This document shows positions 1 through 13,241 of a stretch of 64,000 nt of DNA, in pieces. This stretch comes from Streptomyces canus. Its GTDB lineage: Bacteria > Actinomycetota > Actinomycetes > Streptomycetales > Streptomycetaceae. Below the pieces are notes generated by a model. The model was not told where the DNA came from. It worked only from the letters and a program-made list of their open reading frames with translations, and did no database searches. Numbering within the stretch: position 1 is the first letter of the stretch; each line of letters opens with the position of its first letter. Location of the stretch: the NCBI RefSeq assembly GCF_041435015.1, contig NZ_CP107989.1:6386001-6450000 (forward strand). Reading direction: 5' to 3'. A program made the translations under genes and the position numbers.

Positions 1-1476
1 TGAAGATCGACAGCAGCTTCTTGTCGTCGGGGACCTCGACGCGCAGCCGCTCGACCGTCGGCGGCAGCACCGCCTCAGCGTCCATGACGGCGATCTCCTC
101 GGCGATGTCCTTGTAGATCGCCCGCTCGACCACGCCGTCCTTCACGACCAGGACGACGTTCTCGCCGTGCGGCATGAACACCAGGTCGTAGGCGTAGAAG
201 CTGTGCAGGAGCGGGGTGTAGTAGGCGCGGAGGTAGCGGCGCAGCCAGTCGGTCGGGGTGAGTCCCGACCGCTCGATGAGGGCGCCCGCGAAGGACCGGC
301 CCTCGTGGTCGACGTGGACCAGCGAGGCCATGGTGGCCAGCGACTCGCCGTCCTGGAGCGACGGGACCGGGCTCTCGCGCCACAGTGCGGCGAGCATCTT
401 GCGGTACGGCGAGTAGCGGTCGGTGGCGGCCTCGTACTCCAGGTGCCGGTAGCCCACGGCCGCGCGCTCGCGGATGATCGTGAGGCCCGTCGCCTTCAGC
501 ACCGGATCGCCCTCGATCAGCCCGGCGAGCCAGTCGTTGATGGCCGGGGTCGCCTCCATGTACGCGGCCGAAAGTCCGCGCATGAAGCCCATGTTGAGGA
601 CGGACAGGGCCGTCTTCACGTAGTGCTTCTCCGGGTTCGACCGGTTGAAGAAGGTCCGGATGGACTGCTGGGCCAGGTACTCGTCGTCGCCCTCGCCCAG
701 GCAGACCAGCAGCCCGCGGGCGACCTCGGCGGCGAAGGTGACGGCGAGCTTGTTCCACCACTGCCAGGGGTGGACCGGTATGAGGAGGTAGTCGGCGGGG
801 TCGAGGTCCTTGTCGCGCAGGACGCCGTAGAAGCGCTCGACGGTCTCCTCGCCCAGCTCCTGGCGTACGAAGGACTCGTACTCGATGCCGACCCCGGCCG
901 TGAACGCGGCGCGCGAGCGGTGCGCGGCCAGCCAGACCAGGCGGACCGGGCTCGCGGTCTCGGGGGCGTACGAGAGGTACTCGTGGATGCCGAAGCCGAG
1001 CCGGCCGTTGTTGGCGACGAAGCAGGGGTGGCCCTCGGTCATCCCGGTCTCGATGTCCTGGAAGGAGCTCTGCGCGAGTTCGGCGACCGGGACCTGGGGC
1101 TTGGTGAGCTTGTAGCAGGTGCCCGAGAGGGTGGAGGAGATCTCCTCCAGGTAGACCGGCAGGATCTCGTCGCTCAGGCCCAGGGTCTGCTTCAGTTCGA
1201 TGAAGAAGTCCAGGGCGGCGAGGGGGAGTTCGGTGCCGTCGCGGTGGCGGGTGATCGAGTCGGCGTCGATCTGCCAGTGGTCCAGGGCGCGGCGGACGGC
1301 GGTGAAGTCGTAGCGGGTGTTGCCGTCGTCGCTGCGGACGACGTACTGGTCCTTGTCGGTCTCCTCGGGCTCGATCAGCCGCTCGTGCGCGAACTCGGCG
1401 ATGCCCTTGCGGACCAGCAGGCGGTTGGCGGTCTCCCAGCGCTCGGGGGACAGGTGGGCCACGGCGTCGGCGAGGC

Positions 1477-1480
<4 letters not shown>
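1..1480 (-). CDS. desD: Desferrioxamine synthetase DesD (NIS synthetase), 3' end missing
   Basis: IucA/IucC-type NRPS-independent siderophore synthetase. By family it uses ATP to join and macrocyclise N-hydroxy-N-succinyl/acetyl-cadaverine units into desferrioxamine E/B in the cytosol. The 493 codons visible carry family blocks: a GHPCF block, LIPVHPWQW, and a block ending NMGFMRGLS. Roughly 90 C-terminal residues lie beyond the window edge, judging by the usual length near 590. The ATG overlaps the desC stop by 4 bp (ATGA), so the two are translationally coupled. Last gene of the iron-regulated desABCD run. Confidence 0.95.
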
Positions 1481-4728
<3,248 letters not shown>

Positions 4729-4794
4729 GTGGGGGCCCTCCGGTGGGGAAATCCGTGCGGGACGGGGCAGGAGCGGGGCGGGGCCCGACTCAAC

Positions 4795-4813
4795 TTAGGT
4801 AAGCCTAACCTAA
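4795..4813 (-). promoter_or_regulatory. Iron box upstream of desA
   Basis: The minus strand reads TTAGGTTAGGCTTACCTAA, a near-perfect 19-bp match to the actinobacterial DmdR1/IdeR/DtxR operator (TTAGGTTAGGCTCACCTAA type). It lies upstream of desA only, so desABCD should form an iron-repressed transcript separate from desEF. Confidence 0.93.
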
Positions 4814-4866
4814 TTAACGTGCGCGAAAACCTGCCTCACCAGTGACTGGCGTCACTTGGGCGGGAG

Positions 4867-5700
4867 TTACTCGGCCGCCCGCAGCTGCTCTTCGGTCATC
4901 CCCTGCCGCCAGTACCCGACGAAGGTGACCCGGCGCCGGTCGATCCCGCGCTCCCGCACGAAGTGTCGCCGCAGCTCCTTCACACACCCGGACTCGCCCG
5001 CGATCCAGACGTACGGGCGCTCGGCGTCCTGCAGCCGGGCGTTCCGAAGGGCGCCGAGGGCCATGGGGGAGCACTCGGCGCCGGTCTCTTCGGTCACGAG
5101 CCAGGTGATCTCGGCGTCCGCCTCGGTCGCGAGGTCCTGGATGTCTCCGGCGTCGCGCACCTCCAGCCAGACGCGGGCGCGCTGCCCGGCGGGGAGGGCT
5201 TCGAGGATCGCGGAGACGGCGGGGAGGGCGGTCTCGTCGCCCCACAGCAGCACCAGATCGGTGTCCTGCGGCGGCCGGAACCGGATCGCCCGGTTGTCGG
5301 CGACGGCGGGCCCGAGCAACTGGACCTGGTCGCCCGCGGCGGCACGTGCGGCCCACCGGGAGGCGGGCCCGGCGGGCTCGTGCAGCACGAAGTCGATGTC
5401 GATCTCGTCGGGGTCCCGGCGGAGCGAGCGCAGCGTGTACGACCGCATCACGGCCCGTACGTCGTCGGGGAGTTCACGCCACGCCTGCCACCATCCGTCG
5501 CCGAGCTCGACGGGCACCCCGGGCTCGGTCCGGCCTTCGGCGGGGAGGAAGAGGGACAGCGACTGATCGCGTCCGTCGGAGAAGAAGTACCGGAGGTCCT
5601 CTCCGGTGAAGCTGACCCGGACGAGGGACGGGCCGAGCCGCCTCGTCCGTACGACCTGGAGGGAGAAGAAACGGAACGGGGCGGCTACGGCCGTGGTCAT
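4867..5700 (-). CDS. desF: Siderophore-interacting protein / ferric-siderophore reductase
   Basis: Flavin-dependent siderophore-interacting protein (ViuB/SIP family), 277 aa. It is expected to reduce ferric desferrioxamine in the cytosol and release iron. Visible: an FAD-binding RSYTLR motif, a nicotinamide-side GDETALPA segment, the WIAGESG motif, and the YWRQG C-terminal block shared by the family. It starts 34 bp after the desE stop on the same strand, so desE and desF are probably cotranscribed. The order desE-desF-desABCD matches the S. coelicolor locus. Confidence 0.9.
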   Translation of the reverse strand: MTTAVAAPFRFFSLQVVRTRRLGPSLVRVSFTGEDLRYFFSDGRDQSLSLFLPAEGRTEPGVPVELGDGWWQAWRELPDDVRAVMRSYTLRSLRRDPDEIDIDFVLHEPAGPASRWAARAAAGDQVQLLGPAVADNRAIRFRPPQDTDLVLLWGDETALPAVSAILEALPAGQRARVWLEVRDAGDIQDLATEADAEITWLVTEETGAECSPMALGALRNARLQDAERPYVWIAGESGCVKELRRHFVRERGIDRRRVTFVGYWRQGMTEEQLRAAE

Positions 5701-5734
5701 GTGAGGCTCCCGGGGCTCAGGAAGGGGTGCGTGG

Positions 5735-6781
5735 TCAGCTGACCTTCTTCGCGGTCTCGATCGCCTTCGCGAGGTTCTCCACCATCGCCACGCACTTGTC
5801 GTACGACGGAATCGGCTCCGGCGACCGCGAGATGACCTGCCCCGCCTTCACCGCGGGCAGCTTCTTCCAGGTCGCCTCGGTGATGTCGGCCGGCTGGATG
5901 GTGGCCGTACGGTCGTCCATCATGATGATGTCGGCCGCATACTTGTCGACGTTCTCCCAGCTCAGCGACTCGTACCAGCCGCCGGAGGCCTTGAGCGCGG
6001 ACGCCGGGGGCTCCACGAAGTTCACGCCGAGCGCCTTGAAGTACTCCAGGTCGATGGACAGGTTGGTGCCGGACACGTAGAAGACGTCCTGCGCCGCGGA
6101 CCCGGCGAGCACCTTGATGTCGGGGTGGGCCTTGGCGGCCGTGCGCAGCCGCTCCGACGCCGCCTCGAACCGCTTCTTCGCGTCGGTGACCTTCGCCGCC
6201 GTCATGTCGGCGCCGAGGGACTCGGCCAGCTCCCACACCCGCTGGAGCGGCGTGGTGATCTGGCGGTCGTAGACGGAGACGGCCACGCTCGGCGCCAGCT
6301 TGGCGATCTTGGACGCGGAGGCCGCGGGGACGTACCAGAGGGTGCCGGCGCTGTCGAAGGTCGTGGTGATGAGGACCTCGGGCGCGAAGGCCGCGTACTG
6401 CTCGACGTTGAACTGGTCCCAGACGTTGCCGAAGACCGTCAGCTTGCTGACGTCCATGTCGCCGGCCTGGACGTCGGCCTTGCCGTCCTTGGTCTTGGTG
6501 GGGCCGAAGACGCCCTTGACCTCGATGCCGTAGTCGTGGAGCGCGGCGGCGACACCGACGAAGGCGACGATCTTCGTGGGGACCTCGTCGAGCTTCACGG
6601 TCGTGCCGCGGTCGTCCTTGAAGGTCCAGGGGCCGGACTTCGCGGCCGTGGTCTCCTTGCTCGAGCCCTCGCTGCCGGAGTCGTCGTCACCGCAGGCCGC
6701 GAGCACGGCGCCGAGGCCGAGTGCGCCGCCCGCGGCGAGGATGCCACGGCGGGTGAGATGGGCGGCTCGTGCGTGGGACAT
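5735..6781 (-). CDS. desE: DesE, ferric-desferrioxamine binding lipoprotein
   Basis: Substrate-binding lipoprotein of an iron-siderophore ABC importer (FepB/FhuD-like cluster), 348 aa. The N-terminus has a twin-arginine pair (TRRGIL, residues 10-15), a hydrophobic stretch and the lipobox LAAC with C30, so export by Tat and lipidation are likely. No permease or ATPase genes adjoin it here; the importer must be encoded elsewhere. An iron box lies 50 bp upstream. It heads a likely desEF transcript. Confidence 0.92.
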   Translation of the reverse strand: MSHARAAHLTRRGILAAGGALGLGAVLAACGDDDSGSEGSSKETTAAKSGPWTFKDDRGTTVKLDEVPTKIVAFVGVAAALHDYGIEVKGVFGPTKTKDGKADVQAGDMDVSKLTVFGNVWDQFNVEQYAAFAPEVLITTTFDSAGTLWYVPAASASKIAKLAPSVAVSVYDRQITTPLQRVWELAESLGADMTAAKVTDAKKRFEAASERLRTAAKAHPDIKVLAGSAAQDVFYVSGTNLSIDLEYFKALGVNFVEPPASALKASGGWYESLSWENVDKYAADIIMMDDRTATIQPADITEATWKKLPAVKAGQVISRSPEPIPSYDKCVAMVENLAKAIETAKKVS

Positions 6782-6830
6782 GTGTGGCTGCTTTCGAACG
6801 GGGCGAAGCGCCCGCCGGACAAGTTCGAAT

Positions 6831-6849
6831 GTAGGTTAGCCTAACCTCA
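6831..6849 (-). promoter_or_regulatory. Iron box upstream of desE
   Basis: AGGTTAGCCTAACCT (6833-6847) is a perfect 15-bp palindrome that matches the core of the DmdR/IdeR operator and of the second site at 4795-4813. It lies about 50 bp before the desE ATG and predicts iron-dependent repression. Confidence 0.9.
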
Positions 6850-6909
6850 CTGAATGTCCAGAGGGCGGGCGCCGCCCGCCGAAGCTGTGGGTGCCCTGTG
6901 GTCCGCGGT

Positions 6910-8070
6910 CTAAGCCGGCAGCCCCAACTCCCGGGCGATCAGCATCCGCTGGACCTCGCTGGTGCCCTCGCCGATCTCCAGGATCTTGGAGTCGCGCCAC
7001 ATGCGGGCGACCGGGTACTCGTTCATGAAGCCGTAGCCGCCGTGGATCTGGGTGGCGTCGCGGGCGTTGTCCACGGCGATCGTGGAGGAGTACAGCTTGG
7101 CGAGGGCCGCCTCCTTCTTGAAGGGCTCGCCGGAGACCAGGCGTGAGGCCGCGTCCCGCCAGGCGAGGCGGGCCGTGTGGGCCTTCATCTCCATGTCGGC
7201 GATCTTGAACTGGATCGCCTGGTTGGCGCCGATGGGCCGCCCGAAGGCCTCCCGCTCCTTCGCGTACTTCACCGACTCGTCCACACAGCCCTGCGCGAGC
7301 CCGGTCGCGAGGGCCGCGATGGCGATCCTGCCCTCGTCGAGGATGCGCAGGAACTGGGCGTAGCCGCGGCCCTGTTCGCCCAGCAGGTTCGCCGCCGGGA
7401 CCCGGACGTCGGAGAAGGACAGCTCACGGGTGTCCGAGGCGTTCCAGCCGACCTTCGAGTACGGCGCCGCGACCGTGAAGCCCGGGGTGCCCGAGGGGAC
7501 GATGATCGAGGAGATCAGCGGCTTGCCGTCCGGCTTGCGCCCGGTGACCGCGGTGACGGTGACCAGGCCCGTGATGTCGGTGCCGGAGTTGGTGATGAAG
7601 CACTTGGTGCCGTTGATGACCCATTCGTCGGTGTCCGGGTCGAGGCGGGCCGTCGTCCGGGTCGCCCCGGCGTCACTGCCGCCGTCCGGTTCCGTGAGGC
7701 CGAACGCGCCCAGGATCTCGCCCGAGCACAGCCGGGGCAGCCACGCGCGCTTCTGCTCCTCCGTGCCGAACAGGTGCAGCGGCATGGCGCCGAGGGAGAC
7801 GCCGGCCTCCAGCGTGATCGCCACCGACGAGTCCACGCGCGCGAGTTCCTCCAGCACGAGGCCCAGCGCCAGGTAGTCGCCGCCCATGCCGCCGTACTCC
7901 TCGGGGAACGGCAGCCCGAACAGGCCCATGCGGCCCATCTCACGGACGATCTCGTACGGGAACTCGTGGTGCTCGTAGAACTCGCCGATCTTCGGCGCTA
8001 CGACGTCATGGGCGAACTCCTCGACCGTGCGGCGGAGTTCTTCCAGCTCGGGGGAGAGGCGGTGGTCCAT
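6910..8070 (-). CDS. acdH: Acyl-CoA dehydrogenase (AcdH type), leucine/isovalerate operon
   Basis: FAD acyl-CoA dehydrogenase of 386 aa. In this context it likely oxidises isovaleryl-CoA or other branched short acyl-CoAs. The C-terminal loop IGEGTSEVQR carries a glutamate (E368) at the catalytic position used by short/medium-chain enzymes. The FAD/substrate segments GLTEPDGGSDAG and CFITNSGTD are present, and the IHGGYGFMNEYPVARMWRD block is standard. It is the last gene of a leftward mccB-mccA-HMG-CoA lyase-acdH run, 7 bp after the lyase. The start follows a GGAGTGA site. Exact substrate is inferred from context. Confidence 0.9.
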   Translation of the reverse strand: MDHRLSPELEELRRTVEEFAHDVVAPKIGEFYEHHEFPYEIVREMGRMGLFGLPFPEEYGGMGGDYLALGLVLEELARVDSSVAITLEAGVSLGAMPLHLFGTEEQKRAWLPRLCSGEILGAFGLTEPDGGSDAGATRTTARLDPDTDEWVINGTKCFITNSGTDITGLVTVTAVTGRKPDGKPLISSIIVPSGTPGFTVAAPYSKVGWNASDTRELSFSDVRVPAANLLGEQGRGYAQFLRILDEGRIAIAALATGLAQGCVDESVKYAKEREAFGRPIGANQAIQFKIADMEMKAHTARLAWRDAASRLVSGEPFKKEAALAKLYSSTIAVDNARDATQIHGGYGFMNEYPVARMWRDSKILEIGEGTSEVQRMLIARELGLPA

Positions 8071-8077
8071 GGGTGGG

Positions 8078-8998
8078 TCACTCCTGGTGGGAGAGGGCGC
8101 GGACGGTACGGGACGGGCTGGGTCGGCCCAGGTGTTCGGCCATCCACACGCTGGTGGCGACGAGACGGCCGAGGTCGACGCCGGTGTCGATGCCGAGGCC
8201 CTGCAGCATCCACACGAGGTCTTCGGTGGCGAGGTTGCCGGTGGCGGACTTGGCGTACGGGCAGCCGCCGAGGCCGCCCGCGGAGGCGTCCACGGTGGTG
8301 ACGCCGTGCTGGAGGGCGGCGTAGGTGTTGGCGAGGGCCTGGCCGTACGTGTCGTGGAAGTGCACGCCCAACCTGTCCACGGGGACGTCGAGTCCGGTCA
8401 GCAGAGCCCGTACGTGGCCCGGAGTCGCCACCCCGATCGTGTCGCCGAGGCTGAGTTCGTCGCAGCCCATGTCGAGCAGGGCACGGCAGACCTTGGTGAC
8501 CTGAGGGATCGGGACGGCGCCCTCCCACGGGTCGCCGAAGCACATCGACAGATAACCGCGGACATGGACGCCCTCGGCCTTCGCCCGGCCGACGACGGGT
8601 TCGAACATCGCCAGGGACTCGTCCACGGTGCGGTTGAGGTTGGCCTTGGCGAAGGACTCGGTGGCGCTCGCGAACACGGCGACCCGGCGGGCCCCGAGGG
8701 CCAGCGCGCGGTCCAGGCCGCGTTCGTTCGGGACGAGCACCGGGAGGTCCGCGGGCACCCCGCTCAGAAGGGGGAACAGCCTTTCCGCGTCCGCGAGTTG
8801 GGGCACCCACTTCGGGTGGACGAAGCTCGTCGCCTCGATGGTCGTCAGCCCCGCCTCGGCCAGGCGGCGCACGAACTCCGCCTTGACCTCGGTGGGCACG
8901 GTCGACTTCTCGTTCTGCAGGCCGTCGCGGGCGCCGACCTCGTGGATACGGACGCGGGCCGGCAGGCCGGGCTCGGGAACGGTCATGGGCAGGGTCAC
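8078..8998 (-). CDS. Hydroxymethylglutaryl-CoA lyase
   Basis: HMG-CoA lyase (DRE-TIM metallolyase family), 306 aa. It cleaves HMG-CoA to acetyl-CoA and acetoacetate, the last step of leucine breakdown. Visible: the N-terminal [11 protein letters not shown] metal/substrate motif, the metal-binding HFHDTYG (first H at about 215), and the family signature [15 protein letters not shown] containing the catalytic cysteine. The GTG start overlaps the upstream carboxylase stop (GTGA) and follows a strong GAGGAGG, so I prefer it to the internal ATG four codons in. Confidence 0.94.
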   Translation of the reverse strand: MTLPMTVPEPGLPARVRIHEVGARDGLQNEKSTVPTEVKAEFVRRLAEAGLTTIEATSFVHPKWVPQLADAERLFPLLSGVPADLPVLVPNERGLDRALALGARRVAVFASATESFAKANLNRTVDESLAMFEPVVGRAKAEGVHVRGYLSMCFGDPWEGAVPIPQVTKVCRALLDMGCDELSLGDTIGVATPGHVRALLTGLDVPVDRLGVHFHDTYGQALANTYAALQHGVTTVDASAGGLGGCPYAKSATGNLATEDLVWMLQGLGIDTGVDLGRLVATSVWMAEHLGRPSPSRTVRALSHQE

Positions 8999-10917
8999 CG
9001 CGCCACCTCCTCGTGCGGTGCGATCACGGCCAGCACCTGGTCCATGGCGACGGTCGTGCCCGCCGTGACGTCCAGCTCGGCGACCGTGCCGGCGTGGGGG
9101 GCGGAGATGACGTGCTCCATCTTCATCGCCTCGACCACGAGCAGACTCTGACCGGCGGCCACCTCGTCCCCGACCGCCACCTTCACGACGGTCACCGTGC
9201 CGGGCATGGGGGCGGTGAGGGAGTCGGCGCCGGCGTGACCGCTCCGGGTGAGGGCCGCGGCCACCGGGTCGTGGTCGCGCACCTGCCAGGCGTCGCCGTC
9301 ACGGCCCACCCAGTCACCGGCGCGGTGGAAGGTGTGGCGGACGCCGTCGAGGGTGACGGTGACCTGGTCGTCGGTGACGGTGTGGGTACCGCGGCTGTGG
9401 TGCGTGACCGGTTCCAGTCCCGTCACTCCCAGCGGGAACCCGACGGGCTTCCCGAGGCCCCCCATCCGCCAGCCGCTCGGCACCGAGAACGGATCGGTCC
9501 ACCCGTCGCCCCGCGGCCGCAGCGCTTCGAGCCGTACGGCCGCCGCCGCCTCGTACACCTCCTCCGGTACGTCCGTGGAGACCAGGTCGTCCACCACGCG
9601 CTCGACGAGCCCGGTGTCCAACTCGCCCGCGACCACCGCCGGATGGGCCAGCAGCCGCCGCAGGAACCCCGCGTTGGTCTGCACGCCCAGCGTCACCGTC
9701 TGTGCGAGGGCCGCCCGGAGCTTCCTGAGCGCCGTCGCGCGGTCCGGGCCGTACGCGATGACCTTGGACAGCATCGGGTCGTACAGGCTGCCGACCTCCG
9801 TGCCCTCGCTGAGCCCGGAGTCGGTGCGGACGCCGTCGCCCTGGGGCTCGTGGAGCCGGAGAACGGTGCCGCCGGAGGGGAGGAAGCCCTTCGCCGGGAC
9901 CTCGGCGCAGATCCGGGCCTCGATCGCGTGCCCGGTGAGTGTGATGCCGTCCTGCCCGCAGGGAAGCCGCTCGCCCGCCGCCACCCGCAGCTGCCACTCC
10001 ACCAGGTCCAGGCCGGTGATCAGCTCGGTGACCGGGTGCTCCACCTGGAGTCGGGTGTTCATCTCCATGAAGTAGTACGACGACGGGTCGTCGCCCGGGA
10101 CGATGAACTCCACGGTGCCCGCGCCCCGGTAGCCGCAGGAGCGGGCCGCCTCGACCGCGGCCTTGCCCATCGACGCGCGCGTGCCCTCGTCCAGGAGGAC
10201 GCTGGGCGCCTCCTCGATGATCTTCTGGTGCCGGCGCTGGAGGGAGCACTCGCGCTCGCCGAGATGGATCACGTTCCCGTGGCCGTCCGCCAGCACCTGG
10301 ATCTCGATGTGCCGGGGCCGGTCGACCCACCGCTCCACGAGCAGGGTGTCGTCGCCGAAGGAGGCGCGTGCCTCGCGGCGGGCGGCGGCGATCTCCTCTT
10401 CGAGGGCCGTCAGGTCCCGGACCAGCCGCATGCCCTTGCCGCCGCCGCCCGCGCTGGGCTTGAGCAGCACGGGCGCGCCCAACGCGCGCGCGGCCTCGGC
10501 GAGATCGGGGTCGCGGCCGCCGGGCACCACGGGCACCCCGGCCGCCTCCACGGTCTCCTTGGCGCGGATCTTGTCGCCCATCAGCGCGATGGAGTCCGCC
10601 GTCGGCCCGATGAAGACCAGCCCGGCGTCGGCGCACGCGCGCGCGAAGGCCGCGTTCTCCGCGAGGAAGCCGTAGCCGGGGTGGACCGCCTGGGCGCCGG
10701 TGCGGGCGGCCGCCTCAAGAAGCCGCTCGACGGACAGATAGCTCTCCGAGGCCGGCGCCGGGCCCAGTCGTACCGCTGTGTCCGCCTCCCGGACGTGACG
10801 CGCGTCCGCGTCCGCGTCGGAGAAGACGGCCACGGAGCGCACGCCCATGGTGCGCAGGGTGCGGATGACGCGGACCGCGATCTCGCCCCGGTTGGCGACA
10901 AGCACTGTGTCAAACAT
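8995..10917 (-). CDS. Acyl-CoA (methylcrotonyl-CoA) carboxylase biotinylated alpha subunit
   Basis: Biotin carboxylase fused to a biotin carrier domain, 640 aa. It carboxylates biotin with ATP and bicarbonate, then presents it to the beta subunit encoded just upstream. Visible: the N-terminal [14 protein letters not shown], the ATP-grasp glycine loop [12 protein letters not shown], the [16 protein letters not shown] motif, and the biotin motif EAMKMEH with K599 as the biotinyl lysine. Neighbouring HMG-CoA lyase and acyl-CoA dehydrogenase point to methylcrotonyl-CoA as substrate; acetyl- or propionyl-CoA cannot be excluded from sequence alone. Confidence 0.92.
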   Translation of the reverse strand: MFDTVLVANRGEIAVRVIRTLRTMGVRSVAVFSDADADARHVREADTAVRLGPAPASESYLSVERLLEAAARTGAQAVHPGYGFLAENAAFARACADAGLVFIGPTADSIALMGDKIRAKETVEAAGVPVVPGGRDPDLAEAARALGAPVLLKPSAGGGGKGMRLVRDLTALEEEIAAARREARASFGDDTLLVERWVDRPRHIEIQVLADGHGNVIHLGERECSLQRRHQKIIEEAPSVLLDEGTRASMGKAAVEAARSCGYRGAGTVEFIVPGDDPSSYYFMEMNTRLQVEHPVTELITGLDLVEWQLRVAAGERLPCGQDGITLTGHAIEARICAEVPAKGFLPSGGTVLRLHEPQGDGVRTDSGLSEGTEVGSLYDPMLSKVIAYGPDRATALRKLRAALAQTVTLGVQTNAGFLRRLLAHPAVVAGELDTGLVERVVDDLVSTDVPEEVYEAAAAVRLEALRPRGDGWTDPFSVPSGWRMGGLGKPVGFPLGVTGLEPVTHHSRGTHTVTDDQVTVTLDGVRHTFHRAGDWVGRDGDAWQVRDHDPVAAALTRSGHAGADSLTAPMPGTVTVVKVAVGDEVAAGQSLLVVEAMKMEHVISAPHAGTVAELDVTAGTTVAMDQVLAVIAPHEEVAR

Positions 10918-10923
10918 GGGTCC

Positions 10924-12540
10924 TCACATCCGGAAGACGCCGAACTGGGGGTCGCCCAGCGGCGCGTTGGCGCATGCGGTCAGGGCCAGGCCGAGCACCT
11001 GCCGGGTGTCGAGCGGGTCGATGACCCCGTCGTCCCAGAGGCGGGCGGTGGCGTAGTAGGCGTTGCCCTGGCGCTCGTACTGGGCGCGGATCGGGTCCTT
11101 GAAGGCCTCTTCGTCCTCGGCGGCCCAGGCATCGCCGCGGGCCTCCGACTGATCCCGCTTGACGGTCGCGAGGACCGACGCGGCCTGTTCGCCGCCCATG
11201 ACGGAGATCTTGGCGTTGGGCCACATCCACAGGAAGCGGGGGGAGTAGGCCCGGCCGCACATGGAGTAGTTCCCGGCGCCGTACGAACCGCCGACGACCA
11301 CGGTCAGCTTGGGCACGCGCGTGCAGGCGACCGCGGTCACCATCTTGGCGCCGTGCTTGGCGATGCCGCCCGCCTCGTAGTCCTTGCCGACCATGAAGCC
11401 GGAGATGTTCTGGAGGAACAGCAGCGGGATGCCGCGCTGGTCGCACAGCTCGATGAAGTGGGCACCCTTCTGGGCCGATTCGGAGAACAGGATGCCGTTG
11501 TTGGCGACGATCCCGACCGGGTGGCCGTGGATCCGGGCGAAGCCGGTGACCAGGGTCTGCCCGAACTCGGCCTTGAACTCGGCGAACCGGGAGCCGTCGG
11601 TGACGCGCGCGATGATCTCGCGCACGTCGTAGGGGGTGCGGGAGTCGGTGGGGACGGCGCCGTAGAGGCCGTAGGGGTCGACCTTGGGCTCCACGGCGGG
11701 CCGGACGGACCAGGGCAGCGGCCCGCGCGCGGGGAGCGTGGCGGCGATGTTCCGCACGATCCTCAGGGCATGGGCGTCGTCCTCGGCGAGATGGTCGGTG
11801 ACGCCGGAGATCCGGGAGTGCACCTCGCCGCCGCCGAGCTCCTCCGCGGTGACGACCTCGCCGGTGGCGGCCTTCACGAGCGGGGGCCCGCCGAGGAAGA
11901 TCGTGCCCTGGTTCCGGACGATGACGGCCTCGTCGCTCATGGCGGGGACGTAGGCGCCCCCTGCCGTGCACGAGCCGAGCACGGCGGCGATCTGCGGGAT
12001 GCCCGCGCCGGACATCCTGGCCTGGTTGTAGAAGATCCGCCCGAAGTGCTCGCGGTCCGGGAAGACCTCGTCCTGCATCGGCAGGAAGGCGCCGCCGGAG
12101 TCGACGAGGTAGATGCAGGGGAGGCGGTTGTCGAGGGCGACCTCCTGCGCGCGCAGGTGCTTCTTCACCGTCATCGGGTAGTACGTGCCGCCCTTGACGG
12201 TGGCGTCATTGGCGACGACGACGCACTCCCGGCCGCTCACCCTGCCGACCCCGGCGATGACGCCGGCGGCCGGGGCCGCTCCGTCGTACAACCCGTCGGC
12301 GGCGAGGGGAGCGAGCTCCAGGAAGGGTGAGCCGGGGTCCAGGAGGGCGTCCACCCGGTCCCGGGGCAACAGCTTTCCGCGCGCGGTGTGCCGTTCGCGC
12401 GCCCTCTTCCCACCGCCCAGCCGGGCCGCCGCGAGCTTGTCCCGCAGCTCGTCCACGAGTGCCCGGTGGGCCGCCTCGTTGGCCTGCCAGGCCTCCGACG
12501 CGGGGTCCGCCGCGCTCGTCAGCTCGGGTGCCTGATCCAT
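10924..12540 (-). CDS. Methylcrotonyl-CoA carboxylase beta (carboxyltransferase) subunit
   Basis: Carboxyltransferase subunit, 538 aa from the chosen ATG. It carries the N-terminal and C-terminal crotonase-like carboxyltransferase halves ([19 protein letters not shown], then [18 protein letters not shown] and [19 protein letters not shown]), the arrangement typical of MccB. First gene of the leftward operon, 6 bp before the alpha subunit. An upstream in-frame GTG at 12558 is itself part of the GAGGGG ribosome site serving the ATG at 12540, so the shorter start is preferred. Two palindromes lie in the divergent promoter region. Confidence 0.92.
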   Translation of the reverse strand: MDQAPELTSAADPASEAWQANEAAHRALVDELRDKLAAARLGGGKRARERHTARGKLLPRDRVDALLDPGSPFLELAPLAADGLYDGAAPAAGVIAGVGRVSGRECVVVANDATVKGGTYYPMTVKKHLRAQEVALDNRLPCIYLVDSGGAFLPMQDEVFPDREHFGRIFYNQARMSGAGIPQIAAVLGSCTAGGAYVPAMSDEAVIVRNQGTIFLGGPPLVKAATGEVVTAEELGGGEVHSRISGVTDHLAEDDAHALRIVRNIAATLPARGPLPWSVRPAVEPKVDPYGLYGAVPTDSRTPYDVREIIARVTDGSRFAEFKAEFGQTLVTGFARIHGHPVGIVANNGILFSESAQKGAHFIELCDQRGIPLLFLQNISGFMVGKDYEAGGIAKHGAKMVTAVACTRVPKLTVVVGGSYGAGNYSMCGRAYSPRFLWMWPNAKISVMGGEQAASVLATVKRDQSEARGDAWAAEDEEAFKDPIRAQYERQGNAYYATARLWDDGVIDPLDTRQVLGLALTACANAPLGDPQFGVFRM

Positions 12541-12571
12541 GTCCCGCGGTCCCCTCACCCAGTGATCGCCT

Positions 12572-12587
12572 GTTAATGAGCGTTAAC
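12572..12587. promoter_or_regulatory. Probable TetR operator 1 (leucine operon)
   Basis: GTTAATGAGCGTTAAC, an imperfect palindrome sharing TTAAyGAsCGyTAA with a second copy 28 bp away. It lies between the divergent TetR gene and mccB, on the mccB side, where it could block leftward transcription. The link to the adjacent TetR protein is inferred from position. Confidence 0.7.
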
Positions 12588-12599
12588 CATTTCCTCCAG

Positions 12600-12630
12600 G
12601 TTAACGACCGCTAACCTCCCTGTCTAGAAT
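12600..12630 (+). promoter_or_regulatory. Probable TetR operator 2 over a -35/-10 pair; leaderless start
   Basis: GTTAACGACCGCTAAC (12600-12615) repeats the pattern of operator 1. A promoter-like pair TTAACG (12601-12606) and TAGAAT (12625-12630) has an 18-bp spacer. The -10 ends 7 bp before the TetR ATG at 12638, and no ribosome site is visible. This suggests a leaderless mRNA, with the operator covering the -35 and hence autoregulation. Confidence 0.6.
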
Positions 12631-12637
12631 TGCTTCC

Positions 12638-13231
12638 ATGGCCACGAGAACCGACGCACCCACCCGCCGCGAGCAGATCCTCAAGGAGGCCGCGCGGCTC
12701 TTCGCCGAGCGTGGGTTCCACGGCGTGGGCGTGGACGAGATAGGCGCGGCGGTCGGCATCAGCGGGCCCGGCCTCTACCGGCACTTCGCGGGCAAGGACG
12801 CGATGCTGGCGGAGCTGCTGGTGGGGATCAGCGGGCAGTTGCTGACGGGGGCGAAGCGGCGGCTGGCGGAGTCGGACGGCACGCCCGCCGAGGCGGTACT
12901 CGACTCGCTCATCGAGGGGCACATCGACTTCGCGCTCGACGACCGCCCCCTGATCACCCTGCACGACCGCGAGCTGGACCGCCTCCGGGACAGCGACCGC
13001 AAGCTGGTCCGGCAGCTGCAGCGGCAGTACGTGGAGCTGTGGGTGGAGATCCTGCGCGGGGTCTACCCCGACCTCGCCGAACCCGCCGCCCGCTCGGCGG
13101 TGCACTCCGTCTTCGGGCTCCTGAACTCCACCCCGCACCTCGGCCGCCCCGGCTCGCTCCCGGGCCGCGGTGCCACCGCGGAGCTGCTGCACCGCATGGC
13201 GAGGGGGGCGTTCGCCGCCGCGGCGGCGTGA
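12638..13231 (+). CDS. TetR-family regulator of the leucine/isovalerate genes
   Basis: TetR-type repressor of 197 aa. The N-terminal helix-turn-helix is clear (EIGAAVGISGPGLYRHFAGK, residues 33-52); the rest is an all-helical ligand domain. It is divergent from mccB with two matching palindromes between them, and followed by a second acyl-CoA dehydrogenase preceded by a third palindrome. The likely role is repression of the branched-chain acyl-CoA genes, relieved by a CoA thioester; the ligand is unknown. The gene has no ribosome site and may be leaderless. Confidence 0.85.
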   Translation: MATRTDAPTRREQILKEAARLFAERGFHGVGVDEIGAAVGISGPGLYRHFAGKDAMLAELLVGISGQLLTGAKRRLAESDGTPAEAVLDSLIEGHIDFALDDRPLITLHDRELDRLRDSDRKLVRQLQRQYVELWVEILRGVYPDLAEPAARSAVHSVFGLLNSTPHLGRPGSLPGRGATAELLHRMARGAFAAAAA

Positions 13232-13241
13232 CGAGCGTTAC
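13228..13241. promoter_or_regulatory. Third operator-like palindrome before acyl-CoA dehydrogenase
   Basis: GTGACGAGCGTTAC spans the TetR stop codon and keeps the GACGAGCGTTA core of the two operators at 12572 and 12600 (one mismatch between its own arms). It lies about 87 bp before the acyl-CoA dehydrogenase start. It could extend the same repressor's control to that gene. Confidence 0.4.

Noticed and set aside
9013..12330. 1,100-codon open frame antisense to the carboxylase subunits
   Set aside because: Shadow of mccA and mccB. The opposite strand carries biotin, ATP-grasp and carboxyltransferase motifs.
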